DNA of 64,000 nt from Stropharia rugosoannulata (lineage: Eukaryota > Basidiomycota > Agaricomycetes > Agaricales > Strophariaceae), in contig JANCIK010000009.1 of NCBI GenBank assembly GCA_028532985.1, positions 992,001 to 1,056,000 on the forward strand. Reading direction: 5' to 3'. The translations under genes and the position numbers were made by a program. Of the stretch, positions 24,501 through 35,961 are shown in pieces (the stretch's first letter is position 1; the number at the start of each line of letters is the position of its first letter). Under the pieces are notes generated by a model. The model did not search any database, was not told the origin of the DNA, and saw only the letters and a program-made list of their open reading frames with translations.

Positions 24501-25510
24501 TGACCCTGTGGGCATTGACCGCGCTGAGCTCATTCGCCTCGCGAAGCTGCGTGTCCCCGTTGCCCACTTCGACACCTCCAAGCTGAGCAAGGATGGCTAC
24601 TTGGTTAAGGTAGAAGACCAAGACGTGAAGCTGCCCTGTGAGTTTCATTGCCTGCGTGAAGTCACTATGAGCTATACTGATGGGTGGTAATAGCTGGTGA
24701 AATTGTGCTTGACGGCACTGACTTCAGAAATGGCGCTCACCTTAGGTTTAAGGCAGACCTTTTCGTTCCGTGCGGTGGAAGGCCCGAGGCTGTTAACATT
24801 TCCAACATGGCTGCTCTTATTGACGCTGATGGCAAACCGCACTTCAAGTACATTGTTGAAGGCGCCAACTTGTTCCTCACGCAACAGGCCCGCCTCCACC
24901 TCGAGAAGAGGAAGGTCATCCTCTTCAAGGACTCTAGCACCAACAAGGGTGGTGTCACCAGCTCCTCCCTCGAAGTCCTCGCCGGCCTGGCTCTTTCGAC
25001 GGAAGAGTACACCGAGCTTATGATTTTCAAGGACGGCAAGCCCTCGCCGTTCTACCAGAGCTACGTCAAAGACATTCAGGCGAAGATCACCGAGAACGCT
25101 GCGGCCGAGTTCCACTGCATCTGGAAGGAGTACTCGCGGTTGCAGGGCACGAAGACACGCACGGCTATCTCTGATGACCTGTCGCAGACGCTGAATAACC
25201 TCCAGGCGGAGCTGGAGAGCTCGGACCTGTATGACGATGTCCCCAGCAGGAACGGCGTGATGAGGCGCGCCATTCCAAAGACCTTGGTCGACAAGGTCGG
25301 TCTGGAGACCCTGCTTAAGCGCCTGCCGGAGGCGTATCAACGCGCGTTATTCTCAAGCTGGGTGGCCTCGCACTTCGTGAGCTTCTATTTTTGCTGTATG
25401 CTCTTGGATAATGGCTTATGTATTCTTTTTAGATCTACAAGTACGGTGTTAACGGCTCCAGCGTCGACTTTTTCCACTTTGCACGCGATCTCGCCAACAC
25501 TACTGCTTGA
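21533..25510 (+). CDS. GDH2: NAD-specific glutamate dehydrogenase, large (about 115 kDa) type
   Basis: Catabolic enzyme that oxidises glutamate to 2-oxoglutarate and ammonium with NAD. About a dozen exons give roughly 1,050 residues, the size of fungal Gdh2. The N-terminal regulatory part includes GFIPRELVANEVNWFYSNLG. The catalytic domain shows KPFGVFFVIGNDFRGFHIRF, ARGGIRIVMSRN, then LKNKDIPEGGAKGTILPSLG, which carries the substrate and catalytic lysines. The nucleotide-binding half contains TGGPDGDLGSNE, VAVIDGSGVLADPVGIDR, FVPCGGRPEAVN and KYIVEGANLFLTQQAR. The last exon, after an intron near 25380-25430, reads IYKYGVNGSSVDFFHFARDL and ends at TGA 25508-25510. Every exon junction I checked keeps frame. 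Confidence 0.95.
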
Positions 25511-26330
25511 TTATACTATGCAAAATCGGATCCTAGATGTTATACACCATTCTCGCTCTGCCAAAAGTCTTCTACTTCGTTTTTAGTTTGTCGTATCCCC
25601 ACCTAATCTGCGCTGGACACTTCTGTTGGGACCTCTCCTTGCATATTCGCCGTGAAGTAAATAAATCAAACCTTGTATATTATGTAGTCGCTGTTGCAAT
25701 TCACTGTCTTACCTTGAACAGTCATGTCATTTTGGCATGCCCATGAACCCTATTTCTGATTATTGCAGCTGAAACACTTTGACAAACCTCGTGATAACCC
25801 CACAGTCCCATTGACCTGCGTTAATCGGATCCATAGGCCAACCATAGACGAGATAATACCAGGATACTAGAAAATCCTTTCGGAGATTGCGAGCAGATCC
25901 TCACCTTGTTCCGAGCCGGAAGCAAGGCAAGCCAGGCATTGTCAAGGGATCCCCGAGTACGAATATTTCCAACACGACTGCAGGTAGGTGTGTAAAAGAA
26001 TACCATTTTCCGTGAGAGCATAGGTACCATCTCGGAGTGCACCAAGTCAGCCGCTCAGAGAAACTGTTAAGGTTGTGCATTGTTCGTGAGCGTGGGTCAT
26101 GGTAGACGCGGCTGCCGAGGGCGTGGCGCCGAAATGGGGGTGGAGAAGGGAAAGGGGACAACACTCGGGCCGTGCATCACGTGGGGCAGATGAAGTCATT
26201 CTTGCAACTGCTTTGCAAAGAAAGGGTCAAGAACTGCCCAAATACATACATAAGTAGATAAAGTGTGCTCGCACTCAGCCCAGGCGCCGCGGTTTGCATC
26301 AGTTATCAATCTTGCCTCCATACTGCTATC
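25511..26330. other. Intergenic region between GDH2 and the short-chain dehydrogenase gene
   Basis: 3' flank of GDH2 and upstream DNA of the next gene. Nothing further was recognised. Confidence 0.55.
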
Positions 26331-27804
26331 ATGATCTCAAAGTCAGGCCATTCCAGCCGCAACGGCTCGCCGCTGCGCCCCGCGTTCGCGGGCACCGCAT
26401 CGTATAAACCGGACAGCATGTCCGTCGCCGACGACCTGCACCCCGTCATACACGCCGGGCGCGTGGCGCTCGTCACCGGGGCGGCGAGCGGCATTGGACG
26501 CGCGGCTGCAATCGAGTTTGCAAAGTGAGCATATGATCGCTCCCCATCTGAGGACTCAACCCAATGCGATGATCCCCACCCAAGGCAGGGGCTGAAGGTC
26601 GCCATTGCTGATGTGGAGGAGGATAAGCTGCAGGCAGTCGGCAAGGAGCTCGTTGCGATCGCCGGCGAGGCGAATGTGCTAGTCGTACCCACAGATGTGT
26701 CCAAGATTGATGAGGTCGTTAGGCTCAGAGACCGCGTCTATGAGGCTTGGGGAGAGGTGAGGCCAACTCTCACTGCGTCTCCCATGCTGCTGTGAAGCTG
26801 CTCTGCCGACATCAGCATCACTTTCACCGTCCATTTTCGGGGGTTCAATGTAATATTTGCAGCGCCATACGACTCGTACCCTTTTCCCTTATCTTTTGAT
26901 TCCTACCGCGCAGTTGCAGTCGATCCCGCATACCCCTATCCCTATCCTCCGCACATGCACTAACTTCGATATAGGTCGCTGTCCTAATGAACAACGCCGG
27001 CATTGGCAGTCGCGGTACCTCCTGGGATGGTATCGAAAACTGGCGCAAGGTCTTCGATGTCAATCTATTCGGGTATGTGCGATCAATACATCTATGTTGC
27101 GCCTACCGATCGGGATTTTGCATTTGTTAGGATTGTGAACGTGCAGCAGACTTTCGTCCCTGTGCGTCGACACATGCGTTGATAATAATTCTCTTCTCAC
27201 CCACGTTTGTGTTGCAGAGCATGATCCATCAAGAGAACCCAGCTTTGGTTATCAACACTGGCTCAAAACAAGGAATCACCAATCCGCCGTATGTACTTGC
27301 TCGCTATTTTTGCCAGCCTATACTAACACGTAGATATACAGGGGTAACGCCGCGTACAACGCATCCAAAGCCGCTGTCAAGAGCTTGACGGAAGGCCTCG
27401 CGCACGAGCTGCGCGAAAAGGCCAACTGCAACGTTGCAGCCCATTTATTCATGTGCGCATCATTGACTTTGGTAGTACCGCTAACTGCAGAACTAATCAT
27501 TTTTATCTCATTTAGCCCTGGATGGACGTTCACTGGGATCACCGGCGCAAATTCTACCACTGAAAAGCCCGCTGGTGCATGGTCTGCTGAGGAGACTGTC
27601 TCCTATATGCTTGACAAAGTCCGCGCGGGTGAATTCTACATCCTCGTTCCGGACAACGAGACGAAGCGCCAGCTCGACCAGCTGCGCATTATGTGGGCAG
27701 CTGCTGATATCGCCGAGGGCCGCCCTGCGTTGAGTCGCTGGCACCCAAACTACAAGGCTTTGTACGAGGAATATATCAGGGAGGGGCTGGCCCAGCTCGA
27801 ATAG
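26331..27804 (+). CDS. Short-chain dehydrogenase/reductase (SDR)
   Basis: NAD(P)-dependent oxidoreductase of the classical SDR family. After a Ser/Pro-rich leader, the Rossmann fold opens with VALVTGAASGIGRAAAIEFA (the TGxxxGxG dinucleotide motif). VLMNNAGIGS holds the NNAG motif, LVINTGSKQG the catalytic Ser, and GNAAYNASKAAVKSLTEGLA the YxxxK pair. PGWTFTGI follows the active site. At least six introns occur, some noticeably close together (26760-27350). The C-terminal part has KVRAGEFYILVPDNETKRQL and ends at TAG 27802-27804. The first ATG is 26331; a second at 26418 (MSVADDLHPV) would also keep the whole fold. Substrate cannot be told from sequence. It lies 650 bases upstream of the epoxide hydrolase array, in the same direction. 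Confidence 0.88.
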
Positions 27805-28453
27805 GGAGTAAATCGACGAATGAATGATACCGTGTATATTTACAGAAAAGAAAAGAAGACGGATGTAAATATTTTGAATTCAAGATGCCTGTATTTTTGT
27901 CTGAGTTTACCTTCCTCTCTTATCAGTATATTTGTACGTCCATTGAATTCACTGGCTGTATTTGAACGCTGGAAGATCCTTAACGACCTTATCCCAAAGC
28001 TTAAGTGATCACCGTAAAAGGTCGCAGATGATGTGGCTGTGCTGCTAGTCCTGACTTGGATGCACGGACCTATTTTTGATCTTTGCCAATGACTCTCCGA
28101 CTGACCTCGTACTTTCCAACCCGCCGCACCATGGCCTGCTATTCTAGTGAATATCTTCTCTTCCCAGCTTATGCTATTCTATGCTTATATTATTGTCCAC
28201 TAAGGTTGGCAACAGGATCACTTCTGCCCGTCTGGCAGCAACCGCATACGCGAAACCTATGTTGTGTATTCCAGTCTTCCGCAAACCTGTACAGACAATT
28301 CCATGGTACTCAGATGATATAAGCTACAACATCACCTTGTGACTTCATTGTGGAACAACTTCTATTTCTGCATCATCCCTTCATCACGACAGCATAAAAG
28401 GGACACTCATCTATCTGGGTTAGCCACGAACCCCATTTCTTACACCCACCATC
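27805..28453. other. Intergenic region upstream of epoxide hydrolase copy 1
   Basis: 3' flank of the dehydrogenase gene and promoter of the first epoxide hydrolase. A weak TATA-like CATAAAAG is at 28393-28400. No other feature was seen. Confidence 0.5.
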
Positions 28454-30078
28454 ATGGCGTCACTCTCCCTGCCTTCTACCGAAATGGAACCGTTCAAGAT
28501 CAGCGTCTTGGATGACGAGTTGGACAATTTGAGGCAGAAACTTGCGCTGACCTCGCTTCCAGACGAGCTCGACGATGCGGGTTGGGCGTATGGCGTCCCA
28601 CTCGCGGAGATCCAGCGCCTGTTGGCGCGGTGGAAAGGCGAATACGACTGGCGCAAGCACGAGAAGGAGCTGAACGACTCTCTGCCGCAGTTCACAAAGG
28701 ATATCGAGGTCGGCGGATTTGGAACACTCAAAATCCACTTCGTGCACAAGAAGAGCGACGTCGAGGCTGCGATTCCTTTACTTTTCGTTCATGGCTGTAA
28801 GTCCTATCAATTAAGTGTACTGCATATACTGATACCCTTGCTCTTGTTCTTTTACAGGGCCTGGCGGATTCTTCGAGGTGAAGAAGATATTGCCTTTACT
28901 GACTCAGGCTGCGCCGGATGCACCCAGCTTCCACGTTGTGGCACTCAGTCTTCCTGGATATGGATTTTCTGATGCTCCTAGAAAGAAAGGATTTGCCGGC
29001 CCAGAATATGCTGAGGTATGAGGTGAGCTGTTAATATAATAGAGGTCATCATTAATGTCTTGGCCATCTAGGTCTGCAACAAGCTGATGCTGTCCCTCGG
29101 ATATGAAGAATATGGTAAGTTTTTCTCATTAGTTTCAACGCGTTTTCTCTGATTCGACTTCGAACAGTAACGCAAGGCGGCGATTGGGGCTTTCTCGTAC
29201 GCTGGGGAAACGCTTCGCCGATTCATATGGACACTGATGCCTCTTTGGTAGATCACCCACCGCATCGCTTCTATATATGGCAAAGAACATAGCAAAGCAT
29301 GGCACACGAATTGGCAGGAAGCGTGCGTCTCTTGTCCATTCCCATGGTTGTTTCGGAGATTCTGACATTTGGGTATTTTAATATAACAGTGCACCCCCAA
29401 CACTCACCGGGAATCCGCTGAAGTACCTCACATATGCGGTCTCTTCCTACACTTCAGCGGACAAAGCGGGGCTGGAGCGCACAGCGTGGTTCCAGAAAGA
29501 AGGCAGGGGTTATTTCATGGAGCAGGCTACGCAACCGCAGACCCTGGGGTACAGCCTCGCAGACTCCCCTGTTGGCCTCCTCGCGTGGATATATGAGAAA
29601 CTCATAAATTGGACTGATGCGTATCCTTGGAACGACGATGAAGGTTTGTGCAGAGTTTTTCGTCGACACTGGCTGGGACTGACGGTCATTTTGCCATGAT
29701 AGTTTTGACGTGGATAACTTTGTATTGGTTTTCGACCCCTGGACCTGCGGCGTCCGTCCGCCTATACTATGAAAGCGGACACGATCAGCGCTCGTTCCCG
29801 CCACCGGCGATCCCGCATGGTATCTCATATTTTCCGAAAGAGCTTGTAGTGTTACCGCGATCGTAAGTCGCTTACTCTCTTTCTTGCCGAATTCTTCATA
29901 TATTAATATTTTGCGCAGGTGGCAGAAGTCTCCCGGCTTGGTCTTCGAATCCGAGCACGACAGTGGCGGCCACTTTGCCGCGTTTGAAAAACCTGTCGAG
30001 CTTGTGGGCGATCTGAGGAAGATGTTTGGCAAGGGCGGTCCTGCCTTTGGAGTTGTGCAAGGGCGTACTGGATATTAG
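28454..30078 (+). CDS. Epoxide hydrolase, microsomal (EPHX1-like) type, copy 1
   Basis: Alpha/beta-hydrolase that opens epoxides to diols. The N-terminal EHN domain starts MASLSLPSTEMEPFKI and includes [16 protein letters not shown] and WRKHEKELNDSLPQF. After the first intron the HGWPGGFFEVKKILPLL segment gives the oxyanion-hole HGWPG motif. The nucleophile block is VTQGGDWGF (Asp). The cap region carries [19 protein letters not shown], a hallmark of this family. The charge-relay Glu is in ISYFPKEL and the catalytic His in [12 protein letters not shown]. All introns I traced keep frame, and the protein ends GVVQGRTGY at TAG 30078. No membrane anchor is visible, so it is probably soluble. It is the first of three tandem copies. 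Confidence 0.93.
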
Positions 30079-30420
30079 TGATTCGTGTTTCCTTTTCATG
30101 AGTCCCCCCATTGTTTTGCATTAAGATGATATGCTTATCGTAGGAGTGGCATACACTTTTCCAGAACAAGTCATACCGCCATGATATTGATTATGTAGCT
30201 GATCTATTTTGCAGCAATTCCGCAATTTCCATCCAAAAATACATCACACCTAAACCATTCAATTGAATCAGGCTCACAGAGTTTTGTAGAATCTTCGCTT
30301 GTCTAATTCAGGAGAATTCCCACAAGCCTGATGAACTACTTAATAGAGCAACCTTCTTTGAAGGACAATAATACTCCCTTCTTAACCTTTGGCCCCTGTA
30401 TCCGACTATTGGAGTCAGTT
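30079..30420. other. Short intergenic region between epoxide hydrolase copies 1 and 2
   Basis: About 340 bases that include the 3' UTR of copy 1 and the promoter of copy 2. An upstream in-frame ATG at 30331 exists but is unlikely to be used, because it precedes the conserved start by 30 unconserved codons. Confidence 0.5.
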
Positions 30421-32045
30421 ATGTCTACCCCTTCTGATGAACAGCCTTTCCAGATTAATATTTCCGACGCTGAAATAGCGAAATTGAAAGCCAGGTTAGC
30501 TTTGACCAGATTTCCAGACGAGCTCGAAGATGCGGGCTGGGCGTACGGCACGCCACTTGCGGACATCAAGCGCCTGGTCACGCGCTGGCAGGATGGGTAC
30601 GACTGGCGCCCGTACGAAAAGGAGCTCAACGACACCTTGCCGCAGTTCACGAAGGACATCGCGGTCGAGGGCTTTGGGACGTTTAATGTCCACTATGTGC
30701 ACAAGCGAAGCGAGGTTGCCACCGCCATCCCGCTCCTTTTTGTTCACGGCTGTGAGTCGTGGGTCATTGTGCCGTTAGGATTTCACGTGTGCTGATGGCG
30801 GCGCCAATCCGTAGGGCCAGGCGCGTTCTTCGAAGTGAAGAAGATTCTGCCGCTTCTGACGCAAACCATCCCGGACGAGCCCACGTTTCACGTCGTTACC
30901 TTCAGTCTGCCTGGATATGGGTTCACCGAGGCTCCTAAGAAGAAGGGCTTCACGCACACGCAGTTTGCGGAGGTATGGCACGCCAAAAATAGGATTGTGA
31001 TCATGAACAAACTTGGTAATTTGCTTCCTAGATCGGGAATAAATTAATGATTTCGCTCGGTTACGACGAGTATGGTACGTCTGTTTGCACTGCCGAGGCG
31101 CACTCGTCGCAGTATCTGAAGACATATGTTTAGTTACTCAAGGCGGCGACTGGGGAACTATGGTATTCGTCTCGACTCTCTGTCGCGTATTTTCTTGCTA
31201 ATGAATCCAGGTTACAACCCGGATTGCGGGTCTGTATGGAGGAGACCACTGCAAAGCTTGGCATATCAATTTAGCGAATTGGGAAACATCGTACAGCTAT
31301 TTTTTTATGTCAATTCTCATACGCCTCTTAAATATTTCTTTCGCAGCACTCCACCCACGTTCATGAAGGCGCCTTTCCGGTTCCTCAAACATTCTCTTAT
31401 GCCATACACCGCAGCTGAAAAGGCCGGGTTGGCACGTACTGAGTGGTTCAGGACTGAGGGTATGGGATATTATCAGGAGCAATCTACTCAGCCGCAGACA
31501 TTAGGATACAGCCTTGCGGACTCCCCTGTGGGCCTCCTGGCGTGGCTATATGAGAAGCTGGTTACGTGGACCGACTCGTATCCGTGGACGGATGATGAAA
31601 GTAAGTCTGCTTTTCCGGCCACTTACCCCCATGTGTGTGACTAAGTGTTCCTCGTTTCTCAAGTACTGAACTGGGTATCACTTTACTGGTTTTCGACTGC
31701 GGGACCTGCTGCATCTGTGCGCATCTACTACGAACATGCGCACGACAAGACAAAAGCCAATTGGAAAGTTCCGACAATCCCTACCGGAATCTCTTACTTC
31801 CCTAAGGAGCTTCTGATACCTCCTCGATCGTAAGATGTCAATACTAATGACACCTTTTTTATTTTAACCATTTGTGTTGACAACAGGTGGATGGACATGC
31901 CCAAACTCGTCTTCGAGGGCAAACACGACAACGGAGGACATTTCGCCGCGTATGAGAAGCCCGCGGAGCTTGTTGGCGATCTGCGGAAGATGTTCGGGAA
32001 GGGAGGTCCAGCGTTCGGTGTTGTGAAGGATAACACGGGATATTA
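30421..32045 (+). CDS. Epoxide hydrolase, microsomal (EPHX1-like) type, copy 2
   Basis: Second tandem copy. The chosen start at 30421 gives MSTPSDEQPFQINIS, aligned with the start of copies 1 and 3. The EHN domain (LPDELEDAGWAYGTPL-like, here FPDELEDAGWAYGTPL) and WRPYEKELNDTLPQF are present. The nucleophile block is VTQGGDWGTM, and the next exon reads VTTRIAGLYGGDHCKAWHIN. The following junction uses an unusual-looking donor (GTACAG, after NWETS) but restores frame into [41 protein letters not shown] and DNGGHFAAYEKP are conserved, so the active site is complete. It ends GVVKDNTGY at TAG 32045. Divergence from copy 1 is spread throughout, arguing for an old duplication rather than a recent one. 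Confidence 0.92.
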
Positions 32046-32249
32046 GTGTTCGAGTATGTAGCGCCTGAAGTCGCTGAGCTGGAAATTATCGTTAAATAGG
32101 GGCAATATGTAGCTTGTAACAACAGTAACGAACAGGATAATCGAGGTTTCAGTCGATTGGTCTTTTTCGATCCAGGCACACCAGGGTCCAACAACCTCCG
32201 GCTGCCTCATGGTAATGTTGTTTTTTCCACTTACTGTTACAGGTCGTCA

Positions 32250-32362
32250 CAGTGGCTCTGCTGCCGCCCGGTTGCAACACGGCACGGTCGGCGAGCCACT
32301 ATTGACCACAGTTGCTCTGCTGACGCCTGCTTGCCACACAGCATGGTCGCCGCTGAGCCACT
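32250..32362. repeat. Imperfect direct duplication of about 50-55 bases
   Basis: Two adjacent copies, 32250-32300 and 32309-32362. Both start with CAG[TG]xGCTCTGCTG, share TTGC.ACAC.GCA.GGTCG and end with GAGCCACT. Several substitutions and a three-base insertion separate them. Confidence 0.6.
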
Positions 32363-33134
32363 GACACTTTGTTCTATGTACCTAGATTAATACATGCGCA
32401 TTAGATAGGTAATTACCATAGTAGTACAGTAAAACGTGCACTGAGGAAGACAAAGGAAGTTTAGTTCTTGTTGAACGCCATTGAAAAGCAATGATGCGAG
32501 AGCGCAAAGTGAAGCAGTCGTAGGAACCAGGAACATCTCGACTGGAGTCCATTAGGGCCACGGGACTCAAACGGAACTGTACAGCCGCAACTGAGCGAGC
32601 CACAGATGAATGTGTTGCCACTACTTATTACCTTAAGCTTAAAGCCCCATTAAATCTTCACATTAAACCAACACTAAGCTAATGAATCACAAACAGAAAG
32701 GGAACATAAGCTTTAAAAGTGTCTGCGCTTGGTTGCTCAGCGCAATCCGCTTCGCCCGTTGCAAATGGCCGCATTGTTCTCACGGTGGTCAACATCCATT
32801 ACTTTGCAATTTATCACATTAACATACCATTTTATTATTATTTCTCCTCGCAAAGTACTGCTATAGTACACTGGGGACATTATAAAGCCAATTGGCTGCC
32901 TGGGCATGAGCTACGACATGAGTTTAGCTGGTCGCCCCCCTGTGTGAATTGATTCGGCAAGGCCGGCTTCGGGGCTCATGTCGATGCCGGTATTTTACTT
33001 CACGGCTCTTCGGAAAGCCACTGTGTGACATTATCATGTTACCCTCACGTGCATGATATGTTTTTATTTCATTTTTTCTTACTCCAAAAGGTAAGCGTCG
33101 GCAATCGAATAAGACCAATCGAACCCGTTCTCCA

Positions 33135-33176
33135 GGATAATCGGACTAGGATAATCGGACTATGTATATATACATA
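33135..33176. repeat. Tandem 14-mer followed by a 16-base palindrome
   Basis: AGGATAATCGGACT occurs twice in a row and is followed immediately by the perfect palindrome TATGTATATATACATA (33161-33176). It may be a short regulatory or slippage-derived repeat. Confidence 0.6.
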
Positions 33177-33934
33177 TTTGACAAGTCTCTAGCCTCTTTG
33201 AGTGCTTGGAGTCTGGACGATATCTTGAAATGATAGCCGATATGCGGGGAAAGCGGAGCCCTTTTCTGCGACAGTTGACGGTAGCTGACGGTGCGCGGGA
33301 CAACATGAGCTAATTAGTGACCTATAGGTTTCTTCAAGTCTCTTCCCAACGACTTCCTGAGACTCGAAAATGCTCCACACAAAGCGTATCAATGCACGGA
33401 CACTGCTATGTATGTAATTATAATCTAGGAGATCTGGATGGGCATCGCGGTCGTCTGCATTTAGCGTGTAAATTGTCACACCCCATGATTGACTAGGGAT
33501 GCCCGGTTATCAAGTGACAAGCACTAATCCTTTTTGATTTCATATCACTAAGCACACAAATTGAGGTATGTATGCCGTCTGATTCCTGAAGGAGGGACTT
33601 GAGACTGTGTACTTCATGGAACATAGTATATTCCAACTTGATATTTTTTCTATGCATCCTGATCACCTACTTTCAGAGAAAATTTGCATCCATATTTGGA
33701 GCTCGTTCCGTTGTTCACTTGTTTGTTTTTCAGACTTCGGCTGCCTCTCGTTTGGTCCTAGCTTCAATGGAATTACTCACGATGACTCAGCCATCTTGAG
33801 GTCCTATGTTGCTTAGAAAGCAGCCCACATCATGACGACAGGGTGAGCGAAGTGCTTAAAGGTGGAGTCGTCTACCCTGACGCAAGCGCGAGAGCTTTGC
33901 TGTTTTATTATAGTACTCGAAGACACGCACCACC

Positions 33935-35551
33935 ATGACAGTCCCACCTTCTTCAGCGACCGTGCAACCATTCAAGATTGACATACCAGACGGTGAACTT
34001 GAACACCTCAAGAAAAAGCTGGCTCTGGCCCGGCTCCCTGACGAGCTGGACGAAGCGGGCTGGGCGTATGGTGTTCCGCTAGACGAAGTGCGCCGGCTTC
34101 TTGCGCGGTGGCAGAACGGCTACGAGTGGAGAAAACACGAGGCGCAGCTCAACGCTGAACTGCCGCAGTTCACCACAAAGATTGACACTGAAAAGTTCGG
34201 CACTCTGAACATCCACTTCGTGCACAAACGGAGCGAGCTTGCAAGTTCGATTCCGCTGCTTTTTGTTCATGGATGTAAGCGCCTCCTACGCATTTGTGTC
34301 GACGCGCACCCTGTTTATCTGCATTTCCGTGCAGGGCCTGGCGGCTTTTTTGAAGTCAGGAAGATATTGCCCCTTTTAACGCAGGGCGGAGCGGATGGTC
34401 CCAGCTTCCATGTCGTTTCTCTCAGTTTGCCGGGGTACGGCTTCTCTGAGGCCCCAAAGAAGAAGGGCTTTGCTCCCCCGGAGTACGCTGAGGTCTGTTT
34501 TGATGCCATCTGCTAATTTTGATTGTACCTAATAGAGTAAAAAACTTGCTAGGTTGGGCATAAATTGATGTTAGCCCTCGGGTACAATGAATATGGTATG
34601 TCCGTCTAATTGTTGCACTTCTTTTCTAATATTCGCCTCAGTGGTGCAGGGAGGTGACTGGGGAGGCCGTGTACGTTCGGATATTTATAGAATCTTCCTT
34701 CAGCTTTCCTAAACGATTTCATGTACTCAGATAACCGCACGGATCGCACTGCATTACGGACCAAAGTACAACAAGGCCTGGCACACAAACTGGCAGAATG
34801 CAGACGGGTACGTAGGCCTACTGCCAGCTGCCTCTTCGTCGCCTTTCTAACTAACTTTCCATCAGGTCTGCGCCAACCTTCCTCGGCTCCCCGCTAAAGT
34901 ATCTGCGTCATGCATTAACGCCATATACAGCGACAGAGAAACAGGGCCTTAAACGGACGGAGTGGTTCTTGAATGAAGGAATAGGCTATAACAAACAGCA
35001 CGCTACTCAGCCACAAACGATTGGTTACAGCCTTGCAGACTCACCTGTTGGATTGTTAGCCTGGATTTACGAAAAACTCGTCAACTGGACAGACAACTAT
35101 AAGTGGGATGATGATGAAAGTTAGTTGCAAGCTCTTTCGGTGGTCTTGGCTCCGCTAACGGTTGTTTACACACAAGTTCTAACGTGGATATCCATTTATT
35201 GGTTCTCCACTGCGGGCCCAGCCGCCTCTGTTCGAATCTATTATGAACAATACCATGACAAGAGACCGATGAAGGCACCCCAGGTGCCCGGAGGGATTTC
35301 TTACTTTCCCAAGGAGTTAGTCATATATCCTAGGATGTAAGTCGGCTTTGTGTACCAAGAAAAGTTGAAGGCTGAGAAATGTTTTTCTTAGATGGACGAG
35401 ATACCCAAATACGGTCTTTGAGGCCGACCATGACAGTGGTGGGCATTTCGCGGCACATGAAAAACCGGATGCACTTGTAGGTGACCTGAGAAAGATGTTT
35501 GGGAAAGGGGGTCCTGCATTCGGCGTCGTTGCAGGTCATGACGGCTACTGA
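33935..35551 (+). CDS. Epoxide hydrolase, microsomal (EPHX1-like) type, copy 3
   Basis: Third tandem copy, starting [17 protein letters not shown]. The EHN domain reads [16 protein letters not shown] and [15 protein letters not shown]. The nucleophile block is [10 protein letters not shown], then [20 protein letters not shown]. The cap motif differs slightly ([19 protein letters not shown]), and ISYFPKEL and [12 protein letters not shown] hold the other catalytic residues. Introns sit at the same places as in copies 1 and 2 (after LFVHG, after YAEV, after NEY, after GGR, before SAPTF, after DDDE and after the PRM segment), which shows shared ancestry. It ends GVVAGHDGY at TGA 35551. It appears fully functional. 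Confidence 0.93.
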
Positions 35552-35961
35552 AGTGACCTTGGCATCATATTGCGCACATATGATGTCCATTTTTGAATGT
35601 TGCTTAAGTGTAATCTATATTGCTAGTAGTATAATGTTGGTATAATGTTTGAACGAAAGCTTGAATGCCCGAGCGCGGTTGATAGCAGCTTTAGTAAGTT
35701 TACTCTGTAGACGTGCAGACGCTTTGTTATATATATATAATTTACAAGCAACCTTAGAGTGTCATGAAGAAAGAAAAAGAAAGAATTGAACTTGAACTGA
35801 ATCGTTGAAAATTGAGCGTAAAGTCGGGAGCTGCAATGGAAGTGATGGCATTAGTTAGGATCACATGATGTGTGCTCCGGCAGACTCCGCCCAGGTGTTG
35901 CGTGATATTCCGAAGAGTGCTTTCTCCAAAAAACTTGTTTATTCGTCGGACTCGTTGTGCA
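35552..35961. other. Intergenic region upstream of the mitochondrial processing peptidase gene
   Basis: 3' flank of epoxide hydrolase copy 3 and promoter of the next gene. A run of alternating TA occurs near 35730. Nothing else was recognised. Confidence 0.5.

Larger units (their letters stand above)
32046..33934. other. Expanded intergenic region between epoxide hydrolase copies 2 and 3
   Basis: About 1.9 kb, five times the gap between copies 1 and 2. It holds a degenerate 50-55 base duplication (32250-32362), a 14-base tandem repeat next to a palindrome (about 33135-33176), and otherwise AT-rich DNA. No gene or complete mobile element was recognised, although the length suggests past insertion. 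Confidence 0.5.
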
